The notes beneath the pieces are model-generated. The model was not told the origin of the DNA and did not search any database. It was given only the letters and a program-made list of their open reading frames with translations. DNA of 64,000 nt from Eremomyces bilateralis CBS 781.70 (Eukaryota; Ascomycota; Dothideomycetes; Eremomycetales; Eremomycetaceae). Made by a program: the position numbers and the translations under genes. Each line of letters starts with the position of its first letter. The first letter of the stretch is position 1. This document shows positions 35,496-48,463 of this stretch, piece by piece. The stretch spans positions 106,521 to 170,520 of the forward strand of contig NW_022985081.1 of assembly GCF_010015585.1 (NCBI RefSeq), given 5' to 3'.

Positions 35496-36059
35496 TTACG
35501 ACCACCGTTTCTCTCCACCAATCTCTTTCAATCCACCGATCCGTTCCAAATCCAGCGACTGATACCGATCCGCATCCGACTGCTGATACGGCGGCAGGTT
35601 CTCCTTATCGTTGACCGGCGCCATCCCAACGCTATTGGGCTTATCGCCAACCCGCACCACGACCACCCGGCCCGACTGGCGCTTGCCCTGCTTGTCCAGC
35701 TCGTCCGGCAAGGTGATACGAATCTCCGGGACCGGGCTCTGGGGTGGCGAGTTAGAACTGGCCATGAGGTTCTGCTTCTCCTGGATGACGTAGACGGACT
35801 CACGGCCGTATGGGGCGGCTTGGATGCTCAGGCCGCGAGGGTTCCGGGGGGTGAGGGGCTCTTCGGATATGGAACCAGTGCGGCGGGAGGAGGCGTTGCG
35901 GCGTCGGCGAACGCGGCGGAGGACGAAGAGGAGGCCGACGCAAAAGAGGGCGAAGACGAGGAGGGAGAGAAGGGCGATGATGAGCTTCACCATCGTTGGG
36001 GTGAGAGTGGACTCGTTGCCGTCGTCACGGACGACGAGGGAGCGTTGAATAGCAGGCAT
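35496..36059 (-). CDS. Small single-pass membrane protein, unknown function
   Basis: A single exon of 187 aa. A short N-terminal segment containing an NES(T) glycosylation-type site (residues 15-17) precedes one hydrophobic helix (about 24-46, VKLIIALLSLLVFALFCVGLLFVL). A strongly basic stop-transfer RRVRRRRN follows, then a 140-residue hydrophilic tail, probably cytosolic with the N-terminus outside. The tail contains GRESVYVIQEKQNL and a Pro-rich NSPPQSPVPEIRI patch. I recognise it only as the kind of small single-pass protein common in filamentous ascomycetes; no function is known. The clean frame and topology make it a probable gene. Confidence 0.7.
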   Translation of the reverse strand: MPAIQRSLVVRDDGNESTLTPTMVKLIIALLSLLVFALFCVGLLFVLRRVRRRRNASSRRTGSISEEPLTPRNPRGLSIQAAPYGRESVYVIQEKQNLMASSNSPPQSPVPEIRITLPDELDKQGKRQSGRVVVVRVGDKPNSVGMAPVNDKENLPPYQQSDADRYQSLDLERIGGLKEIGGEKRWS

Positions 36060-39000
36060 TGCGATGTTTGGGATGTTATGTCCGATAAGGTATATTCCAG
36101 TACCGATACCAAATGTCGGTAATATCGGGATAAGGATGCAAATGAGCGTGGGTTGCTGTTGGATGTTTGAATAGAAATGCTTCGGGGGCTATTCGGACAA
36201 TGCGTTGTTAATCGATGCTAGCATATGCTGCATACGATATGGAAAAACTGCTGGAGCAAAGTCGATAGTCGTGTTGTGGTATGATATCAAGTCCTGTTCG
36301 CAGATAAGGGTCAGCATCATGTGCATATTGGACTCTAATTGACGTTATGATAGTCTTCGAGCAACAGCAAAGGGAATCGAATGTCCCAAATCAAACAGCA
36401 AGTAGTAGAAAGCGATAAATGCGACTATCGTTGGTGTTGTTGCAGACCGTTGGTCCTTCTTACTTACGGAATGTAGCGTGGAGTTCGACTTACCTTTGGG
36501 CGCTGGATGAGGGCAAGTTAGGGCAAGACAAACAACAGATTGATTTGACTTCGTTCGGATTCGAAAAGAGCGATAGAAGTAAACGAGAGACGATCCGATA
36601 CAACCAGCTGAAAGAGTGAAGCTGGAGTATGGAGGAAAGAATGTATCTGGTGGTGGTGGAGGAAGAGGAGAGATAGTGAAGGAGAGGAAACAAAAGGGTT
36701 GATGTTGGTCGAAGGGGAGACAAGACAGGCACAATGGAAAAGCAGCACGAGGAGAAGAACCAAGAAGAATACGACAGGAGTGGAGTTGGCTGCAGACGGT
36801 GACCGGTGAACAACTGGGCTCCCTCGAACAGGAGTGGTGTGTGCATCGCTGCGGCGGGTGTGCCTGGCAGAAGCGCTCAGGGCCTCCCCAGCCGCAAACA
36901 ACCCAACAACCAACGAGCGAAGGAGTTGTCCTCTTTTGTGTCTTGGCTTCAAGGAGCAAGGCAGATCAACATTCAGTCCCCACACCGAAAACCGAGAAAC
37001 CTTTCCACTGTGGGTGGGATAGCGTGGCGCCTTCGTTCAAAACGGTTAGCATGCGACGTTGCACGGATCGTCGGCGCGGGACCGTTTGGTCAGCTAACCG
37101 TATTAGGAAATATTGAAGCCGGGATTGGAGATTGCGATTTCGTGATCGGACTCCAACGAACTGCTCCTTTTTGGCCGTTTTGTTGGAGAGCGCCTAAAAA
37201 GCACACAATGCGCAGGGGGATCTCGTGGACAGGTGGACTCATGGCTCTGGGACGTGGTTGATTCTGGAAATAAATCAACCTTGAGCGCAGGGTTGATTAA
37301 TGATTAGAAGGCTTGGTTATCGATTCCATGTCCCGACCATGCGAAGTACGAAGCAATGGCGATAGGGAACGTGCCGTAGGAAATCCGATGCTAGTGTTTT
37401 CCAATCCCGCTCTGTCGTGCTTCACGAGACTTCACGACGGACTTCGTCTTCGCATCTTCTCATCTCATTCCCCGACGGAGAATTCGGGGTGGGTACAATT
37501 TTCCTGGGTACATAAAAAACCCTTGGCTCCTGAAAATAGGGTCTTGCTGAATCGTCAATGCACTGTCACGAACTGATGGGCTGGCGGGCTGAGCCTCGCT
37601 CGTATGAATGGACTCAAAGGGATGAGACGACGATGCAGGTTTGAACTTCGAATTCAATCATGTATATGTAGTTGACGATATTATCCTTACCTGCACAAGC
37701 GGCGGACAACAGCTCCGCCAGTTTATCTACACTCTCCAGTCCCTTGAAGATAAGATCAGGTTCCCATTTCTCAGATCACCTTAATAAGTGGGGTTCTCCT
37801 GTGATGCCAGGCTCGTTTCGCCTTCTTCTCTTCTTCTCTTGCCTTGCTATCACTGCATTTTGAGAGGCTGGCGACCTACTTAGTTACTCGGCCTCTGACG
37901 CCAAATGTTACAGCCTTCGGAGTCTCGGAGGGCATGGCACTTCTATCTCGTGGTGGCTGGCCCAACGCGAGGCTAACTGATGCCATCATGGCACATGGGT
38001 ACCATAACCACCCCGAACTTCCTCCTGGAATCAAGAGAATAATTTCTCAGATGGTCGTCCGAGGTTTGCGGAAGGTTCTGGTCTTCCGGGCGAATGAATT
38101 GTCGAATGGGGGACGCTGAGAAGCATCGTCATCCTGGTGATCGCAGAGGAAGAAGGATGCCAGCCGCCAAATATCCAAACTCACAAACACCATGATGGGA
38201 ACTTAGGGGACTCAGGTATGACGATTGATGTCCCTTGGCAGATGCTCAACTTGTCGACATGACTATCATCATTTCCCTTCTCTTCACGATACGATGCATT
38301 CATAAGAACTCGCAAAGTTAGTACGCCCGAGACGGCCGACGCATACGAGGGGTTACTCGGGTAAGATACCTCCGTCGGGGTGATGGCATCCTATCCACAG
38401 TTTCCCAAAGCTGCGACGCGAATCCAGGCCCAAGCATCGGCGTCCTCGGTACCTAATAAATCCCCCGACAATCGCACGATGGTGAAAAGTGTGAAAAATT
38501 GCTCTTTGATCTGGCGCTGGGATATCATAAGGAGGTCGTTCGGTGTCTTTCCATCCGAGTCTTCCATCATTTCCGATAGCAGCAACCTCCTTTTCAAATG
38601 AGCACCTCTCTAGCCTCACCACTAGACCGTAGATGTGGAAGATCGAACCATGATATTTACGGAATATCACATCCAGTGGTTTTGCTCCCGGGCGGCTGCA
38701 ATGGACTACATGAGGGTACCAAGTACGAAGCCGGTGGTCATCCCGGACGGTATTTATGTCGTGTCGTGTGAAGTGTCACTTAGGCGTTGCCTGTCCCACG
38801 TCTCATCGTTGCCCACGCCGAATGCGTTACACATATATCGACTAACTCGCCCCTGGCCCGTCAAGTTCATGATGGATCCGGAGCTGTTGTACGGTCTCGG
38901 ATTTATCTGATGAATAGGGTACCCGCAGAAAGACAATCCGCCAAAGGTGCGTCGTATCAACCCTGGAGATTGTTGCTAAAATTATGATTAGCAACCCACC

Positions 39001-41684
39001 TGAGTACCCGAACACAGTCGTATAGACCCTAATTGATTGGCTAACATATGGTAACGTTACCATTTACCGTCTGACGGGAGGTATGGTAACGACTCCACCA
39101 TTTGGCTGGTTTAGTCTCCGTTCTATTTCTGCCTATCCGGGGAAACTCTTTGCTTGTGGAGGCCTGGAGATGATTTGGGTTATCGATCAGATCAGTGCTA
39201 AGCATCACGAGGGATATCGACAATATTGTGAGTAATTATACAGGAATTCGAGGTTTATATCCTACCTGAATAGTATCCCAACTTTCGCGCCTAAGCACAT
39301 CGGTATGGATAGATGCCGGAGCGGATCTAGGAAAACCTCATCACCTGTACCGTATCTAACCAGCGATTCCCCTCTGCACTGCTGGTCGCTGATGGGCTTT
39401 GGATGGCTGGCTGCTGTGATAGTTCGGTTATGAAGAACGGTGCCTTGTCAAACCGCTCAACTATCTCTGTACTGGCCAATGGGCCTTATTGAACCATGGC
39501 AAGACCGAAGGCACCAGCAGCTTTGGCCATCTACTCATGGGCCGCATCACGATCAAGGAAGCGAGTCTCTGGTTATCTGACCACGGGACTTGCAGCTGTC
39601 GTGCGACCAAGTCGAGTGGACGTGACTGTTGGCGTTTGACAAAGCTAGAGTATGTAACGGCTTCTCATGTCATCTGAGGTCTGGCGAAGAAAAGTCTATT
39701 TGTTTGGCAAGTGAGGCCATGGGATACCGTTCCAGCAGTCGAGGAGACGAGCTATCAATTTGAAACTGCTCGCCTCAAGCGTTGGTGTTCTGAAACGCAG
39801 GTGACGGCGGGGTTTGTGCGCCGGAGGGCGTGATGAGCGCAGGAAGCAAGGCGGGGTGTGGTACGGATGGAAGAACGGCACTAGCAGAGAAGCGTCCCAT
39901 TATGTAGCTTCAGGTTTAGAGGATGGTACGAGCAGTAATTCAAAAATATGTCAGATCACTTGCGGTGAGCAAGGCAGAAGTAGGCATCCGATTGATCAAC
40001 GATGGGGTCTGCGTGCCACGATGCAGTACTGTGATATCCTTCTGAATTTTGTGAACGAGGGGAATATGAACCGGGGGGTTGATTTGTTTCCAACCCGCTA
40101 TTCGCTGGAGTAAGGGTTTGTTGAGGATCAAACATCTTGGATGTTACATTTATGTCCTAATAACAAAGGCACAAAATGCAAATGGCGTAGAGAGAGACAG
40201 CAATTAACGTGATAATCTCATAGTTAACTAAAGATATCCAGGAGATTGGAGACGCTAGAATTAGAGCCCACACCCTAGTTTCTAACGACTGTGGAGTGTG
40301 GAGTGTGGAGAATTGGATTGAATGTTGGCAGCTCTCCCGCCCAAAGACAGAAAAATGAGAGCCGGTTTCATAGTTTCAAGCCGCGAAACGACCAATTTGG
40401 GTGCCCCCCCGCGGCCTTCACTCTTTGGAACCTGGGGCCTGGACCCTTGGGGCTTGGACCCTTGGATCCTCCCCATAAATCCACTCTATCACCGTAAATA
40501 CGCCGCAAATAAGGCTTTAGTTAATGGCACTTAGAATTAACGACTCCAACCCCGCACCAGACTGTTCTTTGATCTTTCAGTTATTACCTACCTTAGCGGT
40601 TGGATGGTATTACCGCTTTACCAGTATTAGCAGAAGGGGATGATGGGGGATTGGGGAAGTGGAGTGTTTAGTGGACCGCCGTAACAACGAAGCCCAAATC
40701 CACCACCAACCATCGGATCTGATGTATCATCTTGAATTCGGCATTTCTTGATCTCTTGTGTTTCGCGAATCATCCCATCAGATCTCGCTCACGCCTTACC
40801 CAGTTCCTTTTCCTTTCTTTCCTTTCACACGCTCACCAGCTATTTCTCTTCTCCTACAACCAACTTCTCCACAGTGCCAGTCACCTTGAATATTCGCCTG
40901 GCGTGCCCTTCGTCACCTTCGACCTTGGTTCCTCCTCCCCCATCTTCCCATTCCACCACTTTCCCCGTCCTCCCCTCCCTTGCGTCGCGATAATTTGGAT
41001 GGAATCCAAATCCTCCCTGCGGATGCGTTCCCCAACGGACGCGGTCCATCCAGCTATCCTTTTGTGATCCATGTAGAATACGGTGCCCATTGAATGCGCG
41101 CGCCTTTGATCCTCGTCCTCATTGCGCCAAAAAAATACTCGCGCGGCCTTTTCCAAGGGATCAGCTCAACAGCCTGCGTTTCCGCTCAAAAACCTGCTCC
41201 TCGCCCACTGCCATTCCGCCATCGCATCTGCAACCCTTCTTCCCACTCTCGGATCCTCCGAATACATACCTCTCCTCTTGTTTTTGTATATTGCGCCCCG
41301 TACGGAGTAAGACGAGCGCTCTTAGCTGGCCTATATTGCCCCGCCAAACATACCGGTCGAATCTCCTGCCCTTTATTTTTTCCCCACGGAGAATCCAGCC
41401 TAGACGGGTGGCTTGACGATCGCCGAGTCGGGCCAAACCTGCGTTTGCCTTCCGCTTCAGCCCTGTCGATTCGCGGACGCGGTGACGCCTGGGAGGGAAT
41501 TTCCAACCTTCCTAAAATTCAGCTTTCCCGTTGGGTAATCCCATCCCATTGCGGGTAGCGACTGACTTATAGTCCGATTGCTACTCTTCTCCTGCCTTGC
41601 TCCCTTCACTTTCTACTCTTTGCACCCAAATCCCGCGATTAATCCATTCATCCAGGCCAGGAAGTCTGGCATCAAGTATCCATA
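36060..41684. other. Large gene-free interval (5.6 kb) upstream of pumilio gene
   Basis: This is the longest gap in the window. Open frames reach about 200 codons (36345-36959, minus) but overlap each other in several frames and have the pyrimidine bias of a leader rather than protein. Local features are a triple GTGGAGT array near 40290-40312 and a two-copy 16-bp repeat (CCTGGACCCTTGGGGC-type) near 40435-40465. The last kilobase is CT-rich and likely the promoter/5' leader of the pumilio gene. No gene, tRNA or transposon is supported. Confidence 0.45.
40740..41684 (+). promoter_or_regulatory. Pyrimidine-rich probable long 5' leader of the pumilio gene
   Basis: From about 40790 to 41000 and again at 41580-41640 the plus strand is dominated by C and T runs (for example CCTTTCTTTCCTTTC), typical of fungal transcription-start regions. 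Several ATGs with short frames lie between these tracts and the start codon at 41685, so upstream open reading frames are possible if transcription starts near 40.8 kb. The transcript start itself cannot be seen. Confidence 0.35.
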
Positions 41685-44600
41685 ATGGTGTCTAGACGAC
41701 CGAATGGGAGACGGATTCCTGCACTGCCCAACAGCCAAGTAAGTTTGCTTCTCGACTTTTTCCATATTTTGACATGTTTGTTGGTTTCCCCTTCGGAGAA
41801 CCCTGGCTAACCTCGAATTCAGCCTAGAAATGCCACCCATCCTAATTATGACTCCCCTTTAGATGACGAGCACTTTGATGAGGACTTTGAGGCTACCACC
41901 GCTTCAAGCGTCAGCACGCCAGGCGACAGTACCATCCTCCCGCCTATGAATCCCTTTTTGGAAAGTACCATCTGGGCTACCACCGCCTCCGACGGTCTTA
42001 GCAATGGGATCGTCTCTACTGTACGAGATGCTTCCAGGAGTCGAGGTATGGCGATCATTAGAGCTTCCTCAGACCCCAACGCGCTGATGATGCTCACAGA
42101 GCGACCGAGTCACCTTGGATCTTTAGCGGATACGAGTACCGCACGAAGTGGACAGTCGACTTCATTGTTCCCTTCGCCTGACGCTGCGGGTTGGAATGGT
42201 CAACTCTCGCAGTGGCCATCCGCTCCCATGCAATCCTCTCTTTATCCGCGAAGCAATGGCGTGTCGCCATCCAGACAACGAAGCTCGCAGGCCACACCTC
42301 ACTCACAGTCGGCTTTTGAGGGTGCCGCTCAGTCGTTCACGTCGTACCGCACACCTCTTCCGCAACAGTCTGGTATGAACCCACTCGCTCCGCTATTGGA
42401 CTCCAACACCAGACTGTTGCGCAACGGCGACGCGACTCCAGGGGGTTCCATCACCGCTCTTCCCGCGGCCGGCAACGACCCGAACCACACACCGCCTACC
42501 ACCAACCCGTGGGTCGAGGCAGGTGAGTTTAACTATCAACCACCCGACGATCGACGCAGCGTGACAAACCCCGACCACTTCGGCACGCACAGCGCGGCGG
42601 GATCACGAAATGGGAGTTTACCGCCATCGAGACATGGTGCAGATTCCGGTGGATTTTCTAAGCAAGCGGACGATTTCAGCCGATTCCCCCCTGCGTCGAG
42701 CCAGCAGTCTTCGGTCCGTCAGTCATCAGCGATATCCGGGCAGGCATATGGTCGTCGATACAACGGCTCTCCCAATTTTTTAGAGAATGAGGTGGCGATG
42801 CTTAACCGATTGAGAATCGAGGGCGGGATCGATCGTTCCAGTAGCTTGCATAAACCGGCGCTAAGCGTCAACGGCGCCCGACCCGGATCCACGGCACAAG
42901 GACCCGAACCCCACGATCTTCGATATGCTCGCGCCAGTCTTCCAGATATCTTGCAACCCTTCAACGACGGTTCATTCAATGCGGCGGGTTCATTTACGCC
43001 GGAGGGGCAGCCTGCATCCCTGGCCCAATTCAATAATCACCACGATCACCTCTCCAATCTGCGGAATCCCTATCGCAACGGTGCGGCGGGAAATAGGGGG
43101 GCCTGGACTCCCAATGGTGACGCCCTTCGCAATGGCACTTATTGTTCGACCGGCTCCACCCCTCCAACGCACGACCAGCCTCATCACCGCCACGATCTGA
43201 CGAATCTTCCGTCGACCGGTCCCTCGGGGCATCAGCACCGCTCTCTTTCCTATGGCAACTCCTCTCTGCTGGAACGAAAACTCCGTGGTTTGGAGCTCGA
43301 TCAATCCCGTGTTGCCGCTTCGCCCCCGTCGAAGATCTCATCATCTACAGCCTATGCAAATTACCTTCAAAAAAATGCACAGAATTCGTATCATCAGCAA
43401 ATGTCCCAAGGGCAGCGGATTGGTGGATCGCCGCACCTCAATGGATATGCCAGCACGCAGTATAGCGTGCCTCTTTCCATGCAATCCAATGCCGGGACCG
43501 GATCATCAATGTCAATGCAGCACTTGAACGGAATGCAGAATATGAATGGAATGATGCACTTGATGCCGGTGGAGATCCCGAAAGGACCGCGGGAGCAAGA
43601 GGGATCCGTGGGCTTGCGAAGCGCGCTTCTAGAGGAATTCATCAACACTTGGAAATTTCGGAAATGGGAATTGAAGGTATGCTATTCAACAGCATAGAAC
43701 GTCTGAAGGATCCCACTTTTCGGGGTGGACGAACTTGAATGACCTTCGCGCTATCAACCCAACCAGTGCAAGGGCACGAAAGTTCGTCCATGCCGGACTA
43801 ACATCATGCTCAGGACATGCGCCACCACGTCGTTGAATTTTCCGGGCACCAGCTTGCATCACGACAGATCCAGGACAAGCTCGGGTCGTCCAACAGCGAG
43901 GAGAAAAGCCGATTCTTCGAAGAGCTCCTGCCGAACGCGACGCAGCTGATGGCCGACGTCTTCGGCAACTACGTGATCCAGAAACTCTTCGAGCATTGTG
44001 ATCAGAACCAGAAGAAGCTCCTCGCCATGGAGATGAAGACCCATGTGGTGAGCCTCAGTGTGCAGATGTACGGCTGCCGAGTCGTGCAGAAAGTAAGTGG
44101 TGCTTTCAGTCCGACCTTCGACCCCCTTGCTAAACATCGTGATCAGGCCCTCGAGCATATCCTCGTCGATCAACAAGCAGAGCTCATCAAAGAACTCGAC
44201 GGCCACGTCCTCCGTTGCGTCAAGGACCAAAACGGCAACCACGTCGTCCAGAAAGCCATTGAGCGCATCCCGTCCGAACACATCCAATTCATCGCTGACG
44301 CCTTCACCGGCCAAGTCGGCCAGCTCGCCAAGCACTCCTACGGCTGCCGCGTTATCCAACGCATGCTTGAGCGCTGCGACGACCGCACAAAGCGCACCCT
44401 CCTAAACGAGCTGCACGGCGAAGGGGACCGGCTCATCGCGGACCAGTACGGGAACTACGTCACGCAGCATGCGATCGAGCACGGCTCTCCCGAGGACCGC
44501 ACGAAGATAATCACCCACGTCAAGACGAGGATTCTGATGTTCTCCCGACACAAGTTCGCGTCCAACGTCGTGGAGAAGTGCCTCGTGCACGGCACCTCGG

Positions 44601-45094
44601 CGCAGCGCCACGAGATGATGCTGCGGATCCTCGAGCAGTGCCCGCGCAACCCCGGGGTGGCCAGCAACGAGGCGCTCTTCCAGCTCCTGAAGGACGCGTA
44701 CGGGAACTACGTCGTGCAAAAGCTGCTGGACACCGTCGACGACGAGGACTACGAGCTGTTCGCCGCGCAGTGCATCCCCGAAATGCCGCGCGTCAAGGAG
44801 TTCGCCCAGGGCAAGCAGGTCCAGGCGCTCGACGAGAAGCTGCACCAGCGCGCCCTGTATCGCGCAATGCCGACCCTGACGCCCTCCGGCTCGGGGACCC
44901 CGCCGCTGGAGGACGACACGCAGAGCCCCGATGGCGTCTCGAACCCGAGTCCCAGGGAGGACATGCATATAGCGCTATCCATGCGTCCGGAGTTGAATGG
45001 GAAGGCGTCCGCCGGGATTCAAGCACAGTTCTCCGTCCCTGATATCGGCGTCGAGCCGTTTCCTGAGCCAGACTCAGACCCGGACTCGTCATAA
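41685..45094 (+). CDS. puf3: Pumilio-family RNA-binding protein (Puf3-type)
   Basis: Four exons (41685-41738, 41823-43676, 43814-44092, 44147-45094) give 1,044 aa. The first 620 residues are low-complexity, rich in Ser, Asn, Pro and Gln. Eight Puf repeats follow. Their base-reading triplets, in order, are SR..Q, NY..Q, CR..Q, NH..Q, CR..Q, NY..Q, SN..E and NY..Q, which by the established code predicts binding to UGUANAUA-type 3'-UTR elements, as for yeast Puf3 and animal Pumilio. In yeast such sites mark mRNAs for mitochondrial proteins. The C-terminal 100 residues are acidic and Ser/Pro-rich. The third intron (44093-44146) is 54 nt with no in-frame stop; it is removed in this model because that restores the VVQK-ALEHI repeat spacing. 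Confidence 0.93.
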
Positions 45095-46149
45095 CTGGTT
45101 GAGCTGGGTTGAACCACCTCTTCTATTCATTCCATCCCATCAATCGTTTGTAATTCAAGAACCCCCGGTCACTACTGTCAGTGAGCCGGTCCCGTCACCC
45201 CTTCGATTCGCACTGTAATCCTCTTTTCAATGTTTTAATCCCCGTTCAAATCAATCTTTCCGGTGTATTTTTGCCTTTCCCTTCTCTTTATTTCACTCCC
45301 TTCCAACGGCGTCGAAAAACGGCAGAAAAAGGAAAAACAGGGGGAGCACGGGATGATCGCCTGGTCACGACTCACGATTCTCCCGTCTAACATCACTCTA
45401 GACTCGCGACCACGGTTGCGTGCACGGTAGCATATTTCGATTAGTGGGTGTACAATCGGTTCGGTCGGATTAGGTGGTTGCTTTCGTTTTTGGTGTCGCG
45501 TCTCTCTTTTTAATGCAGCTGGGGCTAATTGTTCATGAATGCCATTCCTTCTACCCTCGTTTCTTGCGTTTCGGCAGATTTAACTAATGGCTTCGCCGTA
45601 TCTGCTTGGATAATTCGCCTCCACCTCATGTAATGCTCCTACCAGTTTCGTGGTTTTCGGTGTTGTTCCTCCATCCTGCCGTCGCTCCAGTCTCGGCAAT
45701 CTGCAGACGGATCCGGACCGGTGCTGACAGTAGATGGTATGAATGGTCTGAAGGCGCCTGGTTGGCATGGAATATCAACAGATGGAAGGATAGGGTCCAG
45801 TCGGACACCGTTTCGCTTATATGGAGTGGTGCAACGGGCTCTACTTTCTGGGTTCGGTCGGTAAGGTACATGTTATGCGGACTGTTCATGTTAGTCGGAT
45901 GCAGGTATTGATTGTATCGTAATTCTATCTCCGGGTATTCTCATGAGCCCCATGAATCAGGGAATAAATGGGTCGGACCCGGTGGGCGGGCATGGTTGGC
46001 GTATTTTGGGATCTCGCCGGGAAACGAAGATAAATGCATAGTAAATCAATGGCTAATCGAAATCCCTTACTCTTTGATCATGGCTTTTGCTATGGGAGTG
46101 ATTCATTTCTAAGGCCTAGAGGCTTAATCTTACAATTCCATCTATACCA
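45095..46149. other. Convergent interval between pumilio and CDC123 genes, 1.1 kb
   Basis: It should contain the 3' UTRs of both flanking genes. The left 400 bp are T/C-rich with AAAAACGGCAGAAAAAGGAA-type purine runs near 45315, fitting a long pumilio 3' UTR. Open frames are about 100 codons or fewer and unrecognised. Confidence 0.4.
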
Positions 46150-47588
46150 TCATCCCTCATTCTCCTCGTCCTCCTTCCTCTGCCTCTCCTCCTCCCCCAC
46201 AATCTCCTTCCACCGCTCCGCAAACTCCTTGAGCGCGTCACCCCCCCCGCGGCTGGCGTCCACGACGTCCCGGGGCAGTTTATGAGCGCTGTACTGCTGC
46301 GAACTGAAGTTGTACGCCTCCGGGTCATCACGGTGGACGAGACGGAGTTCGGGGAGATGAGGAAGCAGCGCGTCGGGATTGAGGAACTCGGAATCGGCGG
46401 GTTCGGCAGTGTCAGTCACGGCGCCGTTGGTAGCTTCGGGACGTGGTGGGGTGGAGGAGAGGTGCAGTCGGACAATTTCCAAGGGCGTGAGCTTCTCCTC
46501 ATCATCCTTCGCATCTGAGTCAGGCGGAGACGGCCTCTTCGGCATCTCCGCCACCTCTGCATGCTCCTCCGTCAACAGCTCCTCCCAACTAAACAGCAGC
46601 GGATCCGTCCGCGGCGCCCACGGGTTGACGTCGATCAACCAGACGCGCTCGTGGGCCGGCGGGATGTACACGTCGAAGGCGTAGTCCGGATCGGGGAAGG
46701 CGTGCTGGAGCGTGCGCGTGAAGAACTCGAGGATGGTGGCGATCAGCTGCGGGCGGAGGGGGAAGAGGAAGTCGAAGTGATTGAGGTCGCGCTGAGAGAT
46801 GCTGAGGAGGCGGCGGTTGCGGACGAAGCAACGGAATTCGAGGGACGGGTTGAAGTTGACGGATTTGCGGAGGACGAGATGGTAGGGGATTTCAGGGATG
46901 CTGTCCGGTTTTCTCGCCTCTTCATCGCCGGTTGCTTGGGCTTCTGATGTCTCAGCCGGACCGTCTGCTTCTTCCTCCCGATCCGTCTCCTCACAGTCAT
47001 CAAACACATGCTCCAAATCGTGCGTCACGAAATCCGAGCTCTTCAGCAACAAATACACATCATTGGGCGTCCGACACTCCATGCTATTCGTCGCCGAGAT
47101 CCACGTCGCATCCTTCGGCGCGCTCCAGTTCAGCTTCGGGTGCACCTTGCCGCCCAGCTCGGCGATGGTGGCTCTAATCGCCAGGTGCACCTCGCGCCAC
47201 GCGGTGGACGGGTCGTCGTCCTCATCGTCATCGTCGGACGAGGAACCGCCTTGCTCGGCGGAGGAGAAGATTCCGCTGTCGTCGTCGGACCACTCGTGGC
47301 GGGGGGTGTCCTCGGAGGGGAGGATGATGCCATCAGCGCGGAGGTAGGAGAGGAAGGCGGGGGGGAGCGGGATGAGACGGGCTTTTGGGGTGACGGAGCG
47401 GTATCTGTATTATTAGTCTCGGTTTGACAATGAGTAGGCGTAATAGTTACTCACTTAGGATGCCATGAATGGTAGGAGCAGTTTATGATGTGAGATTTCG
47501 TCAGCAGAGGGAAGGTTGGTAATATGAGATTCTCCTCTTCTACCGAACTTCCCGGCTCATTTAAAATTTCAAGATTACTTGAAGCCAT
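46150..47588 (-). CDS. cdc123: Cell division cycle protein 123 (eIF2 assembly factor)
   Basis: Two exons (47455-47588, 46150-47404; intron 50 nt) give 462 aa. The D123 fold is clear: [23 protein letters not shown] joined to [21 protein letters not shown], then [84 protein letters not shown]. These are the ATP-grasp-like nucleotide-binding segments. Cdc123 promotes assembly of the eIF2 translation initiation complex and so the cell-cycle start. An acidic stretch ([11 protein letters not shown]) and a second Glu-rich insertion interrupt the fold, as in other fungal copies. The Met at 47588 is preferred; an in-frame upstream Met at 47765 precedes non-conserved sequence. Confidence 0.93.
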
Positions 47589-47898
47589 ATCTGCAATCCA
47601 AAATCCGTCGAAAGATGTCCAAATCAATGGTGAAGAAATGTACGTCGTGAAAGTCTGGATGATGGTCGAGAATTCGAGATTATGACTCCATTCTCCACAG
47701 TGCAACCTTGATGGCGATCTCGGCCATGACTCGCGCATTTGCCCCACCTCCATTTCTAAAGCCAAACTTCACCACCATATCAATGACATTCACTCTGGAG
47801 TTTCCAACTAAAATCTCATGTTTAGATAAAACAATGACCCTCACCGCACCGTCGTAAACTGAACATATCCCCCCGACGCTAAAAACCTTCAACCCAAC
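47589..47898. promoter_or_regulatory. Probable bidirectional promoter of CDC123 and CWC21
   Basis: The start codons of two divergent genes are only 310 bp apart. AT-rich tracts at 47760-47830 are present, but no TATA box is convincing. Function is inferred from the arrangement. Confidence 0.5.
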
Positions 47899-48463
47899 AT
47901 GTCTGACAACGTCGGCCTCACCACGCCACGAGGCAGTGGCACCTCTGGCTACGTCCAGCGCAACCTCTCCCTCCTCCGACCGCGCGACCGTGTCGAACCG
48001 TACTCGAAAGAGCTACGACATCAGCAGCGCAAACCAGATCCGGAAATCCTGGAGCATGAGCGGAAACGACGGCTGGAAAACGAGGTGTATAAACTGCGCG
48101 ATCGCTTGGAAGAAGAAGGGTAAGCAACCCACCTGGCGACCCGTTGCCACGCCCCTTACACAGAGCCCAACTGACTGTGTCCGTAGTGTTAATGACGATG
48201 ACATCGACGACCAATGCGACGCGCTCCGCAAGAAGCTGCAACAAGACTTCGAGCGGACAAAATCGCGCCCCACGGACGCGAAGGGACTGAAGTCGCATCA
48301 GGTGCACGACCTAGCGAAGGCGAAGATCGAGGAGACGGAGAAGATGCGACGCGCGTTGGGGATCCGGGAGGATTACGAGGAGGGGAGCCATTGGGAGAAG
48401 TCGGAGCAGCGGATGCGGGATGCGGTGGAGGAGAAGGAGGGGGATCGGGATCGGGATCATTGA
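47899..48463 (+). CDS. cwc21: Pre-mRNA-splicing factor Cwc21
   Basis: Two exons (47899-48119, 48187-48463; intron 67 nt) give 165 aa. The N-terminus [22 protein letters not shown] is the highly conserved Cwc21/SRRM2 signature that contacts Prp8 and the 5' splice site in the active spliceosome. The cwf21 helix region ([28 protein letters not shown], then [17 protein letters not shown]) spans the intron. The C-terminus is charged ([11 protein letters not shown]), not a long SR tail as in mammalian SRRM2. The gene is divergent from CDC123. Confidence 0.95.

Noticed and set aside
36345-36985. Minus-strand frames of 155-204 codons upstream of the small membrane-protein gene
   Set aside because: Two or three overlapping frames with Ser/Leu/Pro-rich pyrimidine bias; better explained as the 5' leader of the downstream gene.
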